Below, one piece after another: positions 45,925 to 57,667 of a stretch of 64,000 nucleotides of DNA. The stretch comes from Harmonia axyridis (lineage: Eukaryota; Arthropoda; Insecta; Coleoptera; Coccinellidae), in the NCBI RefSeq assembly GCF_914767665.1, contig NC_059503.1, positions 27,404,001 to 27,468,000 on the forward strand. The letters run 5' to 3'. The notes below the pieces were generated by a model. It searched no databases and was not told where the DNA came from. It worked only from the letters and a program-made list of their open reading frames with translations. The stretch's first letter is position 1. Each line of letters opens with the position of its first letter. A program made the position numbers and the translations under genes.

Positions 45925-46505
45925 GGTCCACATAGCATCACTGTCGCCAACACACTTGCCAGAAGAGGAGCACAAACTCCTTTCATCGGCCCGGAACCTT
46001 TCTGTGGTGTAGTGTAGACAAATGTACCTACAAGAAAGAGTTTCAGGAAAAGGAGGTAACCGAAAGAGAAAAACTCTGGCGGTATCTTCCTGGTTTGGAT
46101 CACTTCAAAAAGTTCCTTCGAAACTTTGACTCTACAAAATCCAGGAAGTGTCTGGATCTTAGTAAGAATATGCTACACCTTCTCACTGGATTCCTCACAG
46201 GGTATTTCCGCCTTAGGAAACACCTCATGAGAATGGGACTAACAGAAAACGACGAGTGCAGATTCTGTGGGGAGGAGGAAGAAACTCCGGATCACGTGGT
46301 GACGGAATGCCTCGCCATCGCTAGCCAACTCAGAACCTGCCTTGGACACGAAACTTATAGAATTGAGGAATTAGCGTCCTAGAAGCCATTCCAGATTTTG
46401 GAGTTCATCAGAACTCTGGAACTGGAAGGCGAGCTATAGATCACGTTATGGAGATAATAACTTTGATGGGGACACAATGGACCATAAGGTTGCAATGAAA
46501 CGAAA
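45925..46505 (+). pseudogene. R1/I-like LINE 3' end: RNase H tail and zinc-knuckle region
   Basis: 45927-46010 reads VANTLARRGAQTPFIGPEPF, the end of a LINE-encoded RNase H domain (the AD.LAR.G pattern). After a frame break, 46095-46382 gives a clean 95-residue frame with LLTGFLTGYFRLRKHLMRMG, then CRFCGEEEETPDHVVTEC, a C..C....H....C knuckle found at the C-terminus of R1- and I-type polymerases. A 3' UTR follows to about 46505. The copy at 11286-11600 is its closest relative here. Confidence 0.8.
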
Positions 46506-46837
46506 CCTCCTTAATTAAATCTATCTAGTATCACTGGCTAATAAAAGTGGTGGCATCTTAAAAACGTTGATGGGGAGGAATAGCTGAATTTTGGCAGATC
46601 ACGAGGATAACTTGTGGTAAGGACCTCTCTTAAGCTACGAATTATTTTTCAAAATAGTGTTAGCTCTCTCTTCTTCTATTATTTGTTTCGGATATCTTGA
46701 AGAATAGTTCAAATCCATTATTCTACCACGGATTCAATTACTTCGATAGTAAAAACACTAATAAACTTAATAATTAACTCTCACGATGTGCAAGTAATAC
46801 TAATGGCAGAATACCCATTTATCTGTAGGCTATATAA
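46506..46837. other. Unassigned DNA
   Basis: No gene or repeat is supported. Confidence 0.4.
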
Positions 46838-46902
46838 TATAGATCTGTGGATGAGGTAGATCTACAGGCTAAGTAGATCTGTGGGTTAAGTAGATCTGTG
46901 GC
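46838..46902. repeat. Four-unit tandem repeat of about 18 bp
   Basis: Units of the form AGTAGATCTGTGGGTTA are repeated four times with small changes; the BglII-like AGATCT core is in every unit. Confidence 0.75.
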
Positions 46903-47446
46903 GCGTGGTAGTATACATACTAATGCTATTCAATATAATACATTTTCTTAATTTGCAAATAAGTAACGTCTGGTGACCCTGGGATCTTGTACCAGAGGAG
47001 ATTATTGTGAATCATATGTATCTTCGAGCGTCGTTTTCTTCGAGTATCTTGACCTCCCCACGCTAATAAAACAGTAACGGATACTAACACGAGCCGCAAT
47101 AATTCGAATGTAAATATCCATCTAAGGATGATCACGGGTTGGGGGTCAACTGCAAAACACCCATGGCACCCGTATCTTCAGGATTCCTCCGGTAACATAC
47201 GCCTAGATTTGGAGAGTTGTGGGTGCCGGCGTGGGATCTTCTAACACACTACGAATTTGTAAGGCGAATCTTTTGTGTTACGTATTTTATGGCCGGCTAT
47301 TATGGGTATGGTCCTATTTTGCAGATCAGAGACTTTCAGTTTGTTTTGATATTTTAAATTATAGTAAATTGTTTTTTGAATGTTCTTCTTTGATAATATT
47401 GGATGAGGATGAGTGGAAATTATATCAAAATTGGGCTGGGATCTGT
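46903..47446. other. Unassigned DNA
   Basis: 46960-47250 is slightly GC-richer. No frame or repeat is recognised. Confidence 0.35.
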
Positions 47447-47858
47447 ATAGTTATTTATAAAACAAGTGCAGAAGGCATTGATATTCTTCCACGAGTTCAA
47501 AATTCAAAAACGAGCCACGAAGTGGCGAGTTTTGGAATGAACGAGTGGTAGAATGAGCCTTCTGTACGAGTATTATACATTATTTTCTCTAATTCATTGC
47601 ATTTTAATTGAAATTAATGAAATATTTCCATAAATATCATTTAGTGATTTTTGCATTGAAAAATGTTGGTTGGCAGAACTGATTTCTTTAAGGCAAATTG
47701 ATGAATTGACAGATAAAGCCGTGGCGGAAAGTTCGGAATACCAACATATAATTATGAAATATAACCATGAAAACTGTGCGTTTCTGATATATTCTCGCAC
47801 GATTTTGTTCTACAAGATGTGGAAGAATGAACGGAATAACCACAGAATTAGAGAAACG
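47447..47858. repeat. Dispersed repeat with foldback end, copy 2 (inverted relative to copy 1)
   Basis: It matches 9697-10110 in the opposite orientation with only a handful of differences, so both moved fairly recently. The hairpin end (about 47460-47570) is centred on CCACGAAGTGG. No clear target duplication was found. Confidence 0.75.
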
Positions 47859-48089
47859 AAATTTATTGCATCAATTAACTGTGATAAAAGATTGAGTGTA
47901 TTCGAATAACTGAGCGTTCAATTGCTGAGCTTTGAATTTTATCTATGATTCTTCACTTGGTTCTTTGGGCTGAATTGGTTTACCTTATTATTGAGAACAG
48001 GTATTATAATAATGACTTAATTCAATTGTAGTATTTTTCCATTATTGGTTAGCAGTTCACTCTATAAACTACTTCTTTTCCGGCCTAAA
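47859..48089. other. Unassigned DNA
   Basis: Nothing is supported between the repeat and the transposase relic. Confidence 0.4.
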
Positions 48090-48995
48090 TACTAGGTGTA
48101 TCAAAAGTAAGTTAAAATTTGTTTAGCTAACTGCTTGAATGCAACGATCCGGAGGGGCGAAGATGATATGTCAATCTGTAGCCCCGTCTTTTGTTGGTTT
48201 AGTTGCTATGGATCGTTTCTTGGGAGGATCGAGCATTGTGCGTACGCGAATTGAAAAAATGGTAATTATGCGACTATTGCGTGAATGATGTGCCATATTT
48301 CTCCTTCGAAAATGGGTGAAAAAGTTTGAGGAGACCAGTTCAATATTAGAGAAACCGAAACCCAGGAGCCCAAGTTTACTAAGAATGGAGGAGAACGTGG
48401 AACAGGTTAATTGGTGAGTTCGTGATGTTCCCGACCAGATATCATCGCTACACCGCTACATTTCGCAAAAACAATGCTGCATATCTATCAAATTCAATTG
48501 GTGCAAGATGTGAAATTTCAGGATGCCATTTAAAAGTAAGAATTCGTAAACCAGTGCTTTTTTATGTTTTGGTTCCCGCGAAAGGAGATATCTTATAATG
48601 TTCAGAGAATATCTTGAGAACGCTTACAAACGTTTACTGACATCTTTCCAGATGAAGCACATGTTCACCTCAATGGATACTTACGTAAATAAGCAGAACT
48701 GCTGCTACTAGAGATCTTCTGTTGCTCTTCACCAAAGATGACCGAATGGACTGTAATGTCATGGTGGAGAATTATTGGTACTTACTCATTTGAAGATGAA
48801 TGGAGGCGTGCACTTGCAGTGAGTCAGAGGAGATGATATTTTGTTGTCTGAACTGCAAAACTTTGCTGGCTATAACCACACAACATGGTTCCAGCAGGAT
48901 AGAGCAAGTTCACACAAATGCAGTGTGCTTATGCCACAATTTCTTGAGGTTTTTCTAGAGAAATTAATCTCCTGGAGAGTTGTCAAATGAAAAAT
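48090..48995 (+). pseudogene. Full-span relic of a Tc1/mariner-superfamily DDE transposase
   Basis: In order the plus strand shows WVKKFEETSSILEKPKPRSP (HTH and linker), YQIQLVQDVKFQDA, FPDEAHVHLNGYLRK (first catalytic Asp within .DEA.), then HTTWFQQDRASSHKC (second catalytic Asp of FQQDGA). Several frames and stops are needed. The left limit (CTAGGTGTATCAAAAGTAAG) may be a TIR. It is related to, but distinct from, the copies at 2356-3257 and 50530-51225. Confidence 0.65.
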
Positions 48996-50529
48996 TAACA
49001 GAACTAGAAGAACCTCTTTCCCCTTCATAAGTAGGTTCGATTGCAATATTGTCAGGCTTGAGAAGCTCCGTTTACATTCGGCTAGTTGACTAGTGAATTG
49101 TATTTGCGGTAACTGAACTTGTCAAGTATAACATCAAAAAAGTGCATATTCTACTTGCGGGATAGCGCTTTCTCAAAAACAGCTCCGTTTAAATTCAGAT
49201 AGTCTACTGGCATCTAGTAGTCAGCAGCACTAACCTTGTCATGTGTAAACTGCAAGCAGAAAATTCAATTGCTACTTACCGACAAGTGCTTTCAAAAATT
49301 TGGTGGTAGCAAATAGTATCCGAAGGGAAGCGGTTGCCAACAAGTAACAATTTTACGCATATCAGTTTTAATGGTTACAAGTACTACCGGCTATTAAACA
49401 AAATCTTTACTTTCATTGTAATTGTCTTTTGGTTCCGATATAACATTGAGAAATCGCACATTCTGAATGATAAAAAGGTGTAGATACACAAAAAAAAACA
49501 ACCGAATGGCAAATTCAAACAGACAAATCAGAATGGGCATGCCTGAAAGGTGTCCTCGGGGAGTGTGGCCAAATTTAGTAAAGCTACTTTTCCACACACG
49601 TAGGAACAACACGGCCAAAACAATGGCAGCTTATTCATCGCCGGAACGAACGAAGTTGTTTTGCGCCCAGATAACGAAACTTGATGAATGTAGTTCGGAC
49701 AGGAGATGATGTATGGTAGTCATTCGGATGACTACACGTGAAATTTAGAAACTTTTGTTTCTTAAATCGGTCCACGCCTCTGGCCCTCGAGACGCACCAC
49801 GACAGTTACCAGTGATTTATACGAATTTATTTGGGAGAAGCATCACTCATGTTCGAGAGAACAAAAGAGCGAAGACAAGAGACAGTTACCTCAGAGTGTT
49901 TACGTTCTTTTAATTGGCTTCTATTTTCGTCCCGTTCACCTATGTTTTTCTCAATGGGAAGGTGCTTCGACTTACTAGTTTCTTATGGAATCTGAAGAAA
50001 AGAAATCTTTGTCGAAGAATAGATCACTACAATAGGTACTACAATGTCGAAAAGTTACCGGAAATTGATCAATCAAGCATTAAATTTGAAATAAGTATAA
50101 ATTTCAATTTCAAAGTAGGCTGCTCCCAGAAATTGAGTTGAAAAGAGAATATTTCATTGGAAAAGATGACCAAAATTTAAAAATGCACTGACCTTGAGCT
50201 GTTGGGTGAAAATTATTTCAAATTCCTTCACGACAAAAATCATCGCTTTTTGAAAACATTTTTCAAACGAATTTACTATTTACAGAACTAAGTCCTAGAG
50301 ACTTGCAATTTTCAGGGTACTTTCGAAGTTAGAATACACTAGTTGAGTTCGGAAATAGATCCAATCTGCCTTACTGTTTTGGAATTGAAGCCATCTGAAA
50401 TTTTAATTTTCTAGAACTCTAGAATAGAATCCAATCGAATTTCGCTATCTGAGCAGCTGTCACTTTTGAAAATGTCATATTATGACATTTGACAAGTGGA
50501 AATAACGTCATTAGTGATAATAGGACGAT
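48996..50529. other. Unassigned DNA; slightly GC-richer part at 49540-49900
   Basis: The short frame 49467-49709 (plus) has no domain. A 21-base palindrome, AAATGTCATA-T-TATGACATTT, sits near 50470-50490. Nothing else is supported. Confidence 0.4.
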
Positions 50530-51225
50530 ATCTACATTCTTCAACAACGCATTGAAATTGTTAAAATTCACTACAAAAATGGGGGCAATTTGGCAGTCAC
50601 AGTTCGCAAAACTAAAGCACTTTTGGGTCGTCGTGAAGCACCTTTTTGGCCAGCAATAGTGAAACTGGTGGAAAAATTTGAGCTCTTGAGACAAGTTAGT
50701 GATGTGATGAATCGAAACTATTCGCGTTGCTCTGGAACAACTGAGAATATTACTGCATAGCCGGTGATGTTGACGAAAACCCAGGTTTGTCGATTTCTCG
50801 TCGATCTTGAGAATAAGGCGTTCTGCAAGCTATGATTAATAATTTTTATTATATACGAAGACATTTATTTTCAACAAGACGGCGCTACGTATCAAACGAG
50901 ACAAGAAACAATTGCAATTTCACAAGAAAAGTTTCCTGACCCTGTTAATTCTTGAAGAGGTGATCACAATTGGCCACCGAGATGTTGTGATGTAATACCT
51001 TTTTACTTTTCTCTTTGAGACCATGCGAAAGATAAAGTCTATACCAATGCTCAAAACCGATGCAAGACCTTAAAGATGGAATTCGTGAAGTTATCGAGAA
51101 CATACAGCCGCAAAGGTGCGCATTGATCATGACAAATTTCATGAAAAAATCTGATGCTGCACTCATTTGGCTGAAATCGTTTTTCATCGTTAATGGCATA
51201 CTTCCCTCTTTCAACAATGAAATAA
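50530..51225 (+). pseudogene. Relic of the DDE transposase family, best-ordered copy
   Basis: The plus strand reads LQQRIEIVKIHYKNGG, KTKALLGRREAPFWPAIVKL, then after a deletion QQDGATYQTRQETI (second catalytic Asp), NWPPRCCDVIPFYF (block before the last catalytic residue, where the usual DLTPLDFF is altered), VYTNAQ, LKDGIREVIENIQPQRCALI and FMKKSDAALIW. The region from the linker to the first Asp is deleted. Shares KTKALL.RREAP with the copy at 2356-3257, so both belong to one subfamily. Confidence 0.7.
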
Positions 51226-51449
51226 ACATCCATGAGTATAATTCATATCTTATCGAAATGAAACCTCTTATTGGAAAACCCCATATCTGGCTTTTTTAAT
51301 GAATTAATAAAAAACTAAATCTCATTAATCAAAATCGGGAGCATAGATATTTATGAATGCATATTTGAATCAAATATACCAATTTGAGATCGAAACTGTT
51401 CTAAACCATCCAAATATCATCATCAATGAAAGTCTAGACGTCTACAGAG

Positions 51450-51926
51450 TTCTTTGTTTCTGAATCATTTCTATGACTTTCAAGCGTTTTGATATGTTGC
51501 GTCACTCAATTCTTGTTGCGTTTGACACGAATCTTGATCAAGTAAAGCCTCGAATTCTGCATCTTCGAAAACCTTATCTCTGCTGGTCTTCGACGTCAAA
51601 ATCACTGTTTTTGAAGCACGTTCTTTCACTAACAGCGGCTTCACCATAAGTATTTGAGAGCAATTGATGAGCCTCAACCCCAGATTTCTTTATATTCAAA
51701 GCAGAAAATAAAAACCTCCCGCAAATGAAGATAATTTGGCTCGTGAGCTGACATGTTTAATCGAGAATAACTTAATGATGCAGACACAAATCGACTAATA
51801 TTTCGATGGGGTTATGTTCACAAATACCAAAGCTTATTGTATGACATTTACGATCTACTTATTTCGTCTACCACTTACGGCTACAGTCATCTATTGCAAA
51901 ACTGCGGAAGCAAATTTGTACACCTA
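51450..51926 (-). mobile_element. Mariner (mellifera-like) 5' end fragment, minus orientation
   Basis: The right end is the inverted TIR (GCGGAAGCAAATTTGTACACCT). The minus strand holds the transposase start region: KSGV.AH-type spacing, VILTSKTS, FEDAEFEALLDQDSCQTQQE and LSDAT. Homology stops at 51450 without a left TIR, so the 3' two-thirds are missing. Confidence 0.8.
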
Positions 51927-52101
51927 ACATTATCGTAACAAAATGAAGAAATGATCTGTTCAAGGAACGATTCAAATATTCGAAAACATTGAAAAGAAAA
52001 GGTAAAGCGAAAAACGAAAAAGGTAGAAGGTGAACCTAAAAAAATCGCGGTGGATATATCACTCGGCAGGTAGATGTTTTGTTTATTTCTTGCGTCTTAC
52101 G

Positions 52102-52317
52102 TCACCCAGCTGACTTAGGCATCGGGTGGAACCACGCCTTGATGACGGCGTGAAAAAACGTCGAGAGATGCGACCCGTTCTCCTTGGGAGCCCCGTTCGT
52201 TGGCTCATCTGCGACTAGCGCTCCGTTTCGTGACACTATTTTTTTTCGCGGTTCCATAGGTCGAGACTTGAGAGACCCGTCGATCTTGGCGGTTATGCAG
52301 GAATTGACGTTGTCCAT
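52102..52317 (-). CDS. Candidate coding exon, unidentified product
   Basis: The minus strand has AG at the end of a short pyrimidine-rich tract (ACACCGATTCTCAG) just before AAGATGGACAAC. A 71-residue frame follows that is much GC-richer than its surroundings: MDNVNSCITAKIDGSL..., a basic SRPMEPRKK stretch, NGALVADEPTNGAPKENG, and FFHAVIKAWFHPMPKSAG before TGA. A GTAAGA donor lies just past the stop and a weaker GTGACG donor just before it. The protein is not one I recognise. It could be a first coding exon, a retroposed fragment or a conserved regulatory block with a chance frame. Confidence 0.35.
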   Translation of the reverse strand: MDNVNSCITAKIDGSLKSRPMEPRKKIVSRNGALVADEPTNGAPKENGSHLSTFFHAVIKAWFHPMPKSAG

Positions 52318-52407
52318 CTTCTGAGAATCGGTGTGACATCAGCGATCGATATTGGAAACTGGAAATTTTGGGAGGTGGCTCAGCGATTGATGAGTTTTGG
52401 TTTCTAC

Positions 52408-52992
52408 CTGAGAGTAATAAATATAGATAGAGGGAGAATATATCATTTTCAGAAAGCACATTTGGTCACTAACATAAACTATCAAATTTGACATGAAGCG
52501 AGCGGAAATGAAAACATACCAGTGATACGACATTTCACTCAATTCGCGAGTTTTTTCACAAAGAACGCACTTCTTATATCCCATAGTAAATCAACGTTTC
52601 ATATTAACTCAAAATATATTGAAATGATTACCTAAATATAGCAGAAATTCAGATAACGAACATCTAGCGCGCCAAACGACGTGAAATAACCGATGACACT
52701 AAAAGAGCAAAAGTTGCCAAACCTTGAATTTCAGCAGGTAGATACAGAAAGTAATGAATATTCTGCTTATTATAAATTCAACAATAAGGAAAGATTTCGG
52801 ATTCCAAATATTCGAATTTGCATATTCAATCGGAAATCACTCAAATGAATATATTTCATTCAATATAATATACATTCATAACGATATAGGTTGTGCTGGA
52901 TTTAAAAATAAATCACAATCCGGCAACGTAATCTAACCATGTTGGGGACATGTAAAAATTGCGCATACTCTATCTATGTTCATTACTCTATG
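52408..52992. mobile_element. Family-X TIR element, intact copy B, 585 bp
   Basis: A perfect 8-bp target duplication, GTTTCTAC, is at 52400-52407 and 52993-53000. The ends are inverted copies of C(A/T)(T/G)AGAGTAAT(A/G)AA.ATAGATAGAG. It has no coding capacity. Compared with copy A at 12953-14416 (opposite orientation) it lacks the 881-bp family-Y insertion, which fixes the order of events. Confidence 0.8.
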
Positions 52993-53000
52993 GTTTCTAC

Positions 53001-53328
53001 TAACTTTATTTGTTGATGTTCAACAACCATAGATTGGTGGAAATTATTCACAAACTGAATGACGTCACTGACAATTGTTTCATAATTAGTTATTTTCTTC
53101 ACATATTTCCGGAAAGAAAGTGCGTACAATAACTTTCTGGATAACAGCCTCGATCATTTCAACATGGCTCAAATGATCATTGATCATTGATAGTTGTACT
53201 TCTCCATCTTACTATGTTGCTTTTATTCACAGTCCTGGCAATTATAGATCTTGATAGACAGAGTATCCCATTAATGAAGCGGTCATTTGAAGAATTATTT
53301 TTCCCACATCATCGCATTTATTTATTAT
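53001..53328. other. Unassigned DNA
   Basis: A short plus-strand frame (53187-53405) overlaps the LINE fragment end and has no domain. Confidence 0.4.
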
Positions 53329-53765
53329 TCAACAGCCTAAGCCAATTGAAGAATGAGAAAAAATTGATGGTCTACTATCGAAAATATCAAGAACTTTCCG
53401 AATAGAGAGGTAGCGCCGACATACCCGGTACAGAGGCAAGAAGAGAAGTACATTAGTGCGCGAAAAAGGAAGGTTAAATGTAGTCGCAACACGCACGGGC
53501 AATCTAGGCACATCTAGATTAATCAGAGAAAGTAAGAAGGGACTATCAATCGCCGAGAAAAGAATTTTCTGAAGAAATACTAAACCTATATAGCTGCGAC
53601 ACCTATCCAGACTATCAACCTTAAATCTGCTCAGCAGCCGTTCATGTGCTATACCACGGTTAGGGTAGATTCCATCAAGTCTGAAACTGACATACTTCAA
53701 AAATCTCTTTTGCGTCGTTTCCAAACGAGAAATGTGAACAAGGTACCCTAGGTTCTAGATATACG
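53329..53765 (-). pseudogene. LINE RT C-terminal fragment (CR1/Jockey-like)
   Basis: The 131-residue minus-strand frame starts METTQKRFLKYVSFRLDG and goes on with HERLLSRFKVDSLDRCRSYI, then LINLDVPRLPVRVATTFNLP and FSRTN. This is the region after the RT thumb in many insect LINEs (LE..QKRFLRY.S, L..R...L...FL.K...G, R......F..P..RTN). Upstream, another frame gives the W.P-type lead. The frame is open across 131 codons, so the insertion is not very old. The catalytic domain is missing. Confidence 0.75.
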
Positions 53766-55200
53766 TACGCACGCACACGTACTCAAACTTTGTAGATATA
53801 GGCATTGAAATTGAAAATTCTGACGATTTAGTATGTTGTAGAGAAAGAAAGTTTATTTTGCTATTTTCATGATTTATTGCAATCATTCCGAATTGTCGCG
53901 ATGTTGATCACAATTGTATTTGATTTGAAAAATATTCACTATTGATAAACCTTGTGTGCCTTAAAAACGATAGGATGCTAGCATACATATAAATGCGACT
54001 GAATTTTTCGAAACGATAAAAACATGGAAGACAGTTCAATCAGACGGAACTTGTTGACAACAATGAGCAAAAATGAATCACTCAACCATTTAATTTGCCC
54101 CTTCAGCTTTCAAATACTATTTAATAATATTAATTTTCTGTTTACGCTAATACATATTTTTAGAATGACATTTCTTTCTCTACAAAAGTGCCCTCACCAA
54201 AGGCTAATCACGAGCACCTGAAGATTTGTGGAGGTTGGGGATTTATTCTTTTCTTCTAATCAAACTTTCACTGTTTGTGGAACGGAAGAAGGAAAAATAT
54301 TGTCGATTGACTTGCAGCATCCTTTATGCATTTTTTTCCAACACAATGATATCACACCCCAAGCTACCGTCTTGCCAGCACCTTATTAGTGCCTACGTGG
54401 TAGGTATACTATCAGGGCAAAAATATTTTAGAATCATTAAAATTAACTGATCGGCTTCGAAGAAGGTGCTTTCCGACATAATAGGTAAATCTACGCTAAA
54501 GAATAATCCAATCATCGATTTTTTACATGCATTTTCAGGAATCGGCTTCATTACTCGATGTGAATTCTTTCAACAATTCTTCTAATTATTTTTTTTGATT
54601 AATCAATTCCTGGAATTTGACAAATCTATGTAATTAGAACAGGAACTCTAAAGCAAAATTAATCAGAAAATATGTTGTGGTTTTCGATTGCTAATATGAA
54701 ATTAATTATATACCAGTACCTAATACACTATAATTAAGCATTGCAATCATCGACCTTCTGTGAATGTGTTTATGAATGTATTCTCGAACTATAGGAAATT
54801 CAAAATTTTTAGGAAAGCAATTAAATATTAAACTGATTTGTAAATTGCCTAAGTTCAATACAACTGTCTAGAACAAGGACCTGGTGTTAAATGTTCGGCA
54901 AAACATTGAAAGGTTGAGATTGATTCCACAGCAGAAACTTTTTATAAGTTTCAGATTCGTGGAAAGATAATTCTGTATTTAGACTAGCTCGAATAATTGA
55001 ACTCAATAGGTAGTTTTCGCCTATGCAGTAACGAAAACCTAATTTGCAATGACAATTGTAGCAAAGTAGATGTAATGTATTGTGGCTTGGTTAATGTTTG
55101 GCATTCGAGATATCTGGGAGATAAATTGATAAAGGTATCTTTAACCGTGATGGCGAGTATGAAATAAACATTTTAAAAATTTCTGTTTGAGTACTATCAG
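53766..55200. other. Unassigned AT-rich DNA
   Basis: Short frames at 54024-54221 and 54226-54450 have no domain. No repeat with a partner in the window was found. Confidence 0.45.
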
Positions 55201-55919
55201 TACAGGGTGGGCCAATTTGGACACTTTTGAATGGGAAGTCCTATTTCTATACTAGGTAGACGAAATCTGATGTCGGTATGTGAGGGCCAATCATCATGAG
55301 AAACTCATTGGCGAAAACTACGTCTCCAGCTATCACCGTTACATAGTTACAGGGTGTTTTTCGAAAAGGATAATTTTCGAAAATATTGCTGTTACTTTTA
55401 TCCTATTGTAAATTTTTCATTTTATGTAAAATTCAATGAAGTTAATTGAATTTTCTGCAAACTGATATCTTCCCATTTCAAAAATTGCCAACAGATGGCC
55501 AGCTAGGTCACAACATCTATTGACCTAACGTCTATGGGAAAGATTATATCTTTTAATATTCCCCAAAGGTAAGAGTCCATAGACGTTAGGTCAGGCGACC
55601 AACCCGGCTACTTGTTGGGACTTCGAACATGACTTCAGAAAAATATGCATGTTATATATTTGGAATGGTATTTTTCATCTCTATCGAAATATCCCATTTG
55701 AAAAAAAAATTCATAGTGATATCTCATGACTTCATTGAATTCTTAGTAAAATTATCTAATATTCTCACAAAAATGAAAAAATTTCATCAGGAGAAAAGTT
55801 TCAGCAATATGTAACGGAGATAGCTATGGAGTTGGAGTTTCAACCAATAATTTTTTTTTAAAAACTGGCTCTCAGACACCGACATCGGAGCCGACATCCT
55901 GTTTTCGTCTATCTAGTAT

Positions 55920-56258
55920 CATAGTATAAGGAAAGGATAGTAAGCCAGTGTAGTGCTTTTTTCGATTTTGTTGATGTTGAGCGCCATCTAGTTGCACTCA
56001 CGTTAAGCCTCGAATTTTACTGTCAAAAATTGGTCCGTAAAGTGGAGCCCTCTGAAAGAATTGGTGTTATTTTGAAGAACTAAAATATTTGAAATAGAGT
56101 AGTCAGAAGATTTCTATATTTTGATATTTTTTCTGCTCTACAATAAGAATTTACGCCAGTGGCGTGTATTTGTGATAAACAAGTACAATGCTACAAGTTA
56201 TCACGGCATTTATAGTTAATAGAAAACCATCAAAACTATCAGGCCTCCTTATACTATG
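55920..56258. mobile_element. MITE of 339 bp with CATAGTATAAGG ends, nested
   Basis: The ends are CATAGTATAAGG and its inverse, flanked by a perfect 7-bp duplication CTAGTAT (55913-55919 and 56259-56265). It interrupts the right arm of the outer element. The interior is not coding. The superfamily is not clear; a 7-8 bp duplication with CA-starting ends is seen in P-like and hAT-like groups. Confidence 0.75.
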
Positions 56259-56302
56259 CTAGTATATAGTGAATAGGACGTGCCCCTCAAAAGTGTCCAA
56301 TA

Positions 56303-56807
56303 CGCTCTATTAGTGTGACGTCACACACCGCCATTTTTGGTTCTTCTGTCAGTGTTCGGAATCCAAACAAATAAATTGTCATTCAAATAAGTTCAGTGTC
56401 GTTGAAGGAATTGGCTTATTTTCATAAACAAGAGTAATGAATTATTGATTGTGGGAGTTTCAGGTGTTAACAATTTCAAATAAACTGTCTTATTTGAGGA
56501 ACGATTTCAGTATAAATTGATAGACAGAAGGAACGAGGTTAATACCAGTAAGTTTGAATCCTGTATCATTCCCCAGATTTTTTGTAAAGCCGTGTTTATT
56601 AGTTGAACTTCAAGTTCGAACTTACTGGCATTAACCTCGTTCCTTCTGTCTATCAATTAATAGTAAAATCGTTCCTTAAATAATCTTATTTATCAAAATA
56701 AGCCAATTTCATCAACGACAACTTACTAATTTGAATGACAATTTGTTTGTTTGGATTCCGAACACTGACAGGAGAACTGAAATGGCGGTGTCATCACTAA
56801 TAGAGCG
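56303..56807. mobile_element. Foldback MITE of 505 bp with CGCTCTATTAG ends, nested
   Basis: It is flanked by TA (56301-56302 and 56808-56809) inside the last 25 bases of the outer element. Arms of about 200-240 bp are inverted copies with few changes, including GGAATCCAAACAAA, AATAAGCCAATT and a GAACGAGGTTAAT.CCAGTAAG inner part. The left end carries a GTGTGACGTCACAC palindrome. Confidence 0.8.
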
Positions 56808-56825
56808 TATTTGGCCCACCCTGTA

Positions 56826-57665
56826 CATCCATTTGTACGTAGGTCTGGTATTTGTATTTAATAGTACTTTCTTGTACAATGATTATTAATATGTGTTTTT
56901 ATTTCATTGTGAAAAGGGCCGCAGTAATACTTCTCTCTAATAATTTTATTAATGAATCTGAAAAATTCCATCTACCTCAAATACATCCGGCTACCGAGAA
57001 TGGAACCAAATGAGGTAAAGAAAGAGAAATGGTATAATTAGTTTTTTTTATTATCCTCGATCATTTGTCCCCTCTTTGTAATTCCATCAACAAAGTCCGA
57101 ACTTGAGCTTGAATTTCAGTAGCTACGGCCAGAACATTAATCCCATGACAATTAAAGGTCCTTCGCATTTGGATTGCACCAGCTGATGAAGTTCTTCATC
57201 CATGCATACTATACAAATCCATAGATTTAGCTTAGCCTTAGACCATAACGATGAACAACAAACAGTTCTTCGTCGGACAAGCGGTTATTCGAATAGAGTA
57301 GTTGGGATGGGACGACTTCATCTGTATCCGGATAACAGTTTTCATCCTCTTAGTCCATCTCTATAATTGGCCTCTTATTCCGCTGGTAATTCCCAAATTT
57401 CGAACTGGTGGAACGGCTGTTATGGTGAATAGGCTGCGATAATATTTAACTCGGATCTATTGTTGTCAGATGCATGTTATCTTGTTGAGTGGATTGATGG
57501 ACTCAAGGTTGTTTTTAAACGGTTTATGTTAACATGGGCGACGGCATTTGGTGTTCGTCGGTTGTTACTCTATTGTTGTTGAGATCTAATTAACAATAAT
57601 ATGAAGGGGTGTTTGAACCCGGAGTGAAGTTTTCGAAATTCGAATATAATTGTCAAAATTCATAG
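56826..57665. other. Unassigned DNA with a possible coding relic on the minus strand
   Basis: A minus-strand run of about 43 codons ending at a TGA at 57061-57063 reads SAGAIQMRRTFNCHGINVLA then VATEIQAQVRTLL. It looks like a real protein C-terminus, possibly from a transposon, but I cannot name it. Confidence 0.3.
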
Positions 57666-57667
57666 TA

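Larger units (their letters stand above)
55203..56823. mobile_element. Outer TA-flanked TIR element containing two further MITEs
   Basis: The left end CAGGGTGGGCCAATTTGG and the right end ..TTTGGCCCACCCTG are inverted copies, flanked by TA (55201-55202 and 56824-56825). The left arm continues through GGACACTTTTGA, AAGTCCTATT, TAGACGAAA, ATGTCGG. The right arm shows the inverse of each in the same order, but is split by insertions at 55920-56258 and 56303-56807. Without them the element is about 770 bp. No protein is encoded. Confidence 0.75.

Noticed and set aside
47219..47551. 110-codon plus-strand frame
   Set aside because: Its last third is the dispersed repeat seen inverted at 9697-10110; the first part has no support.
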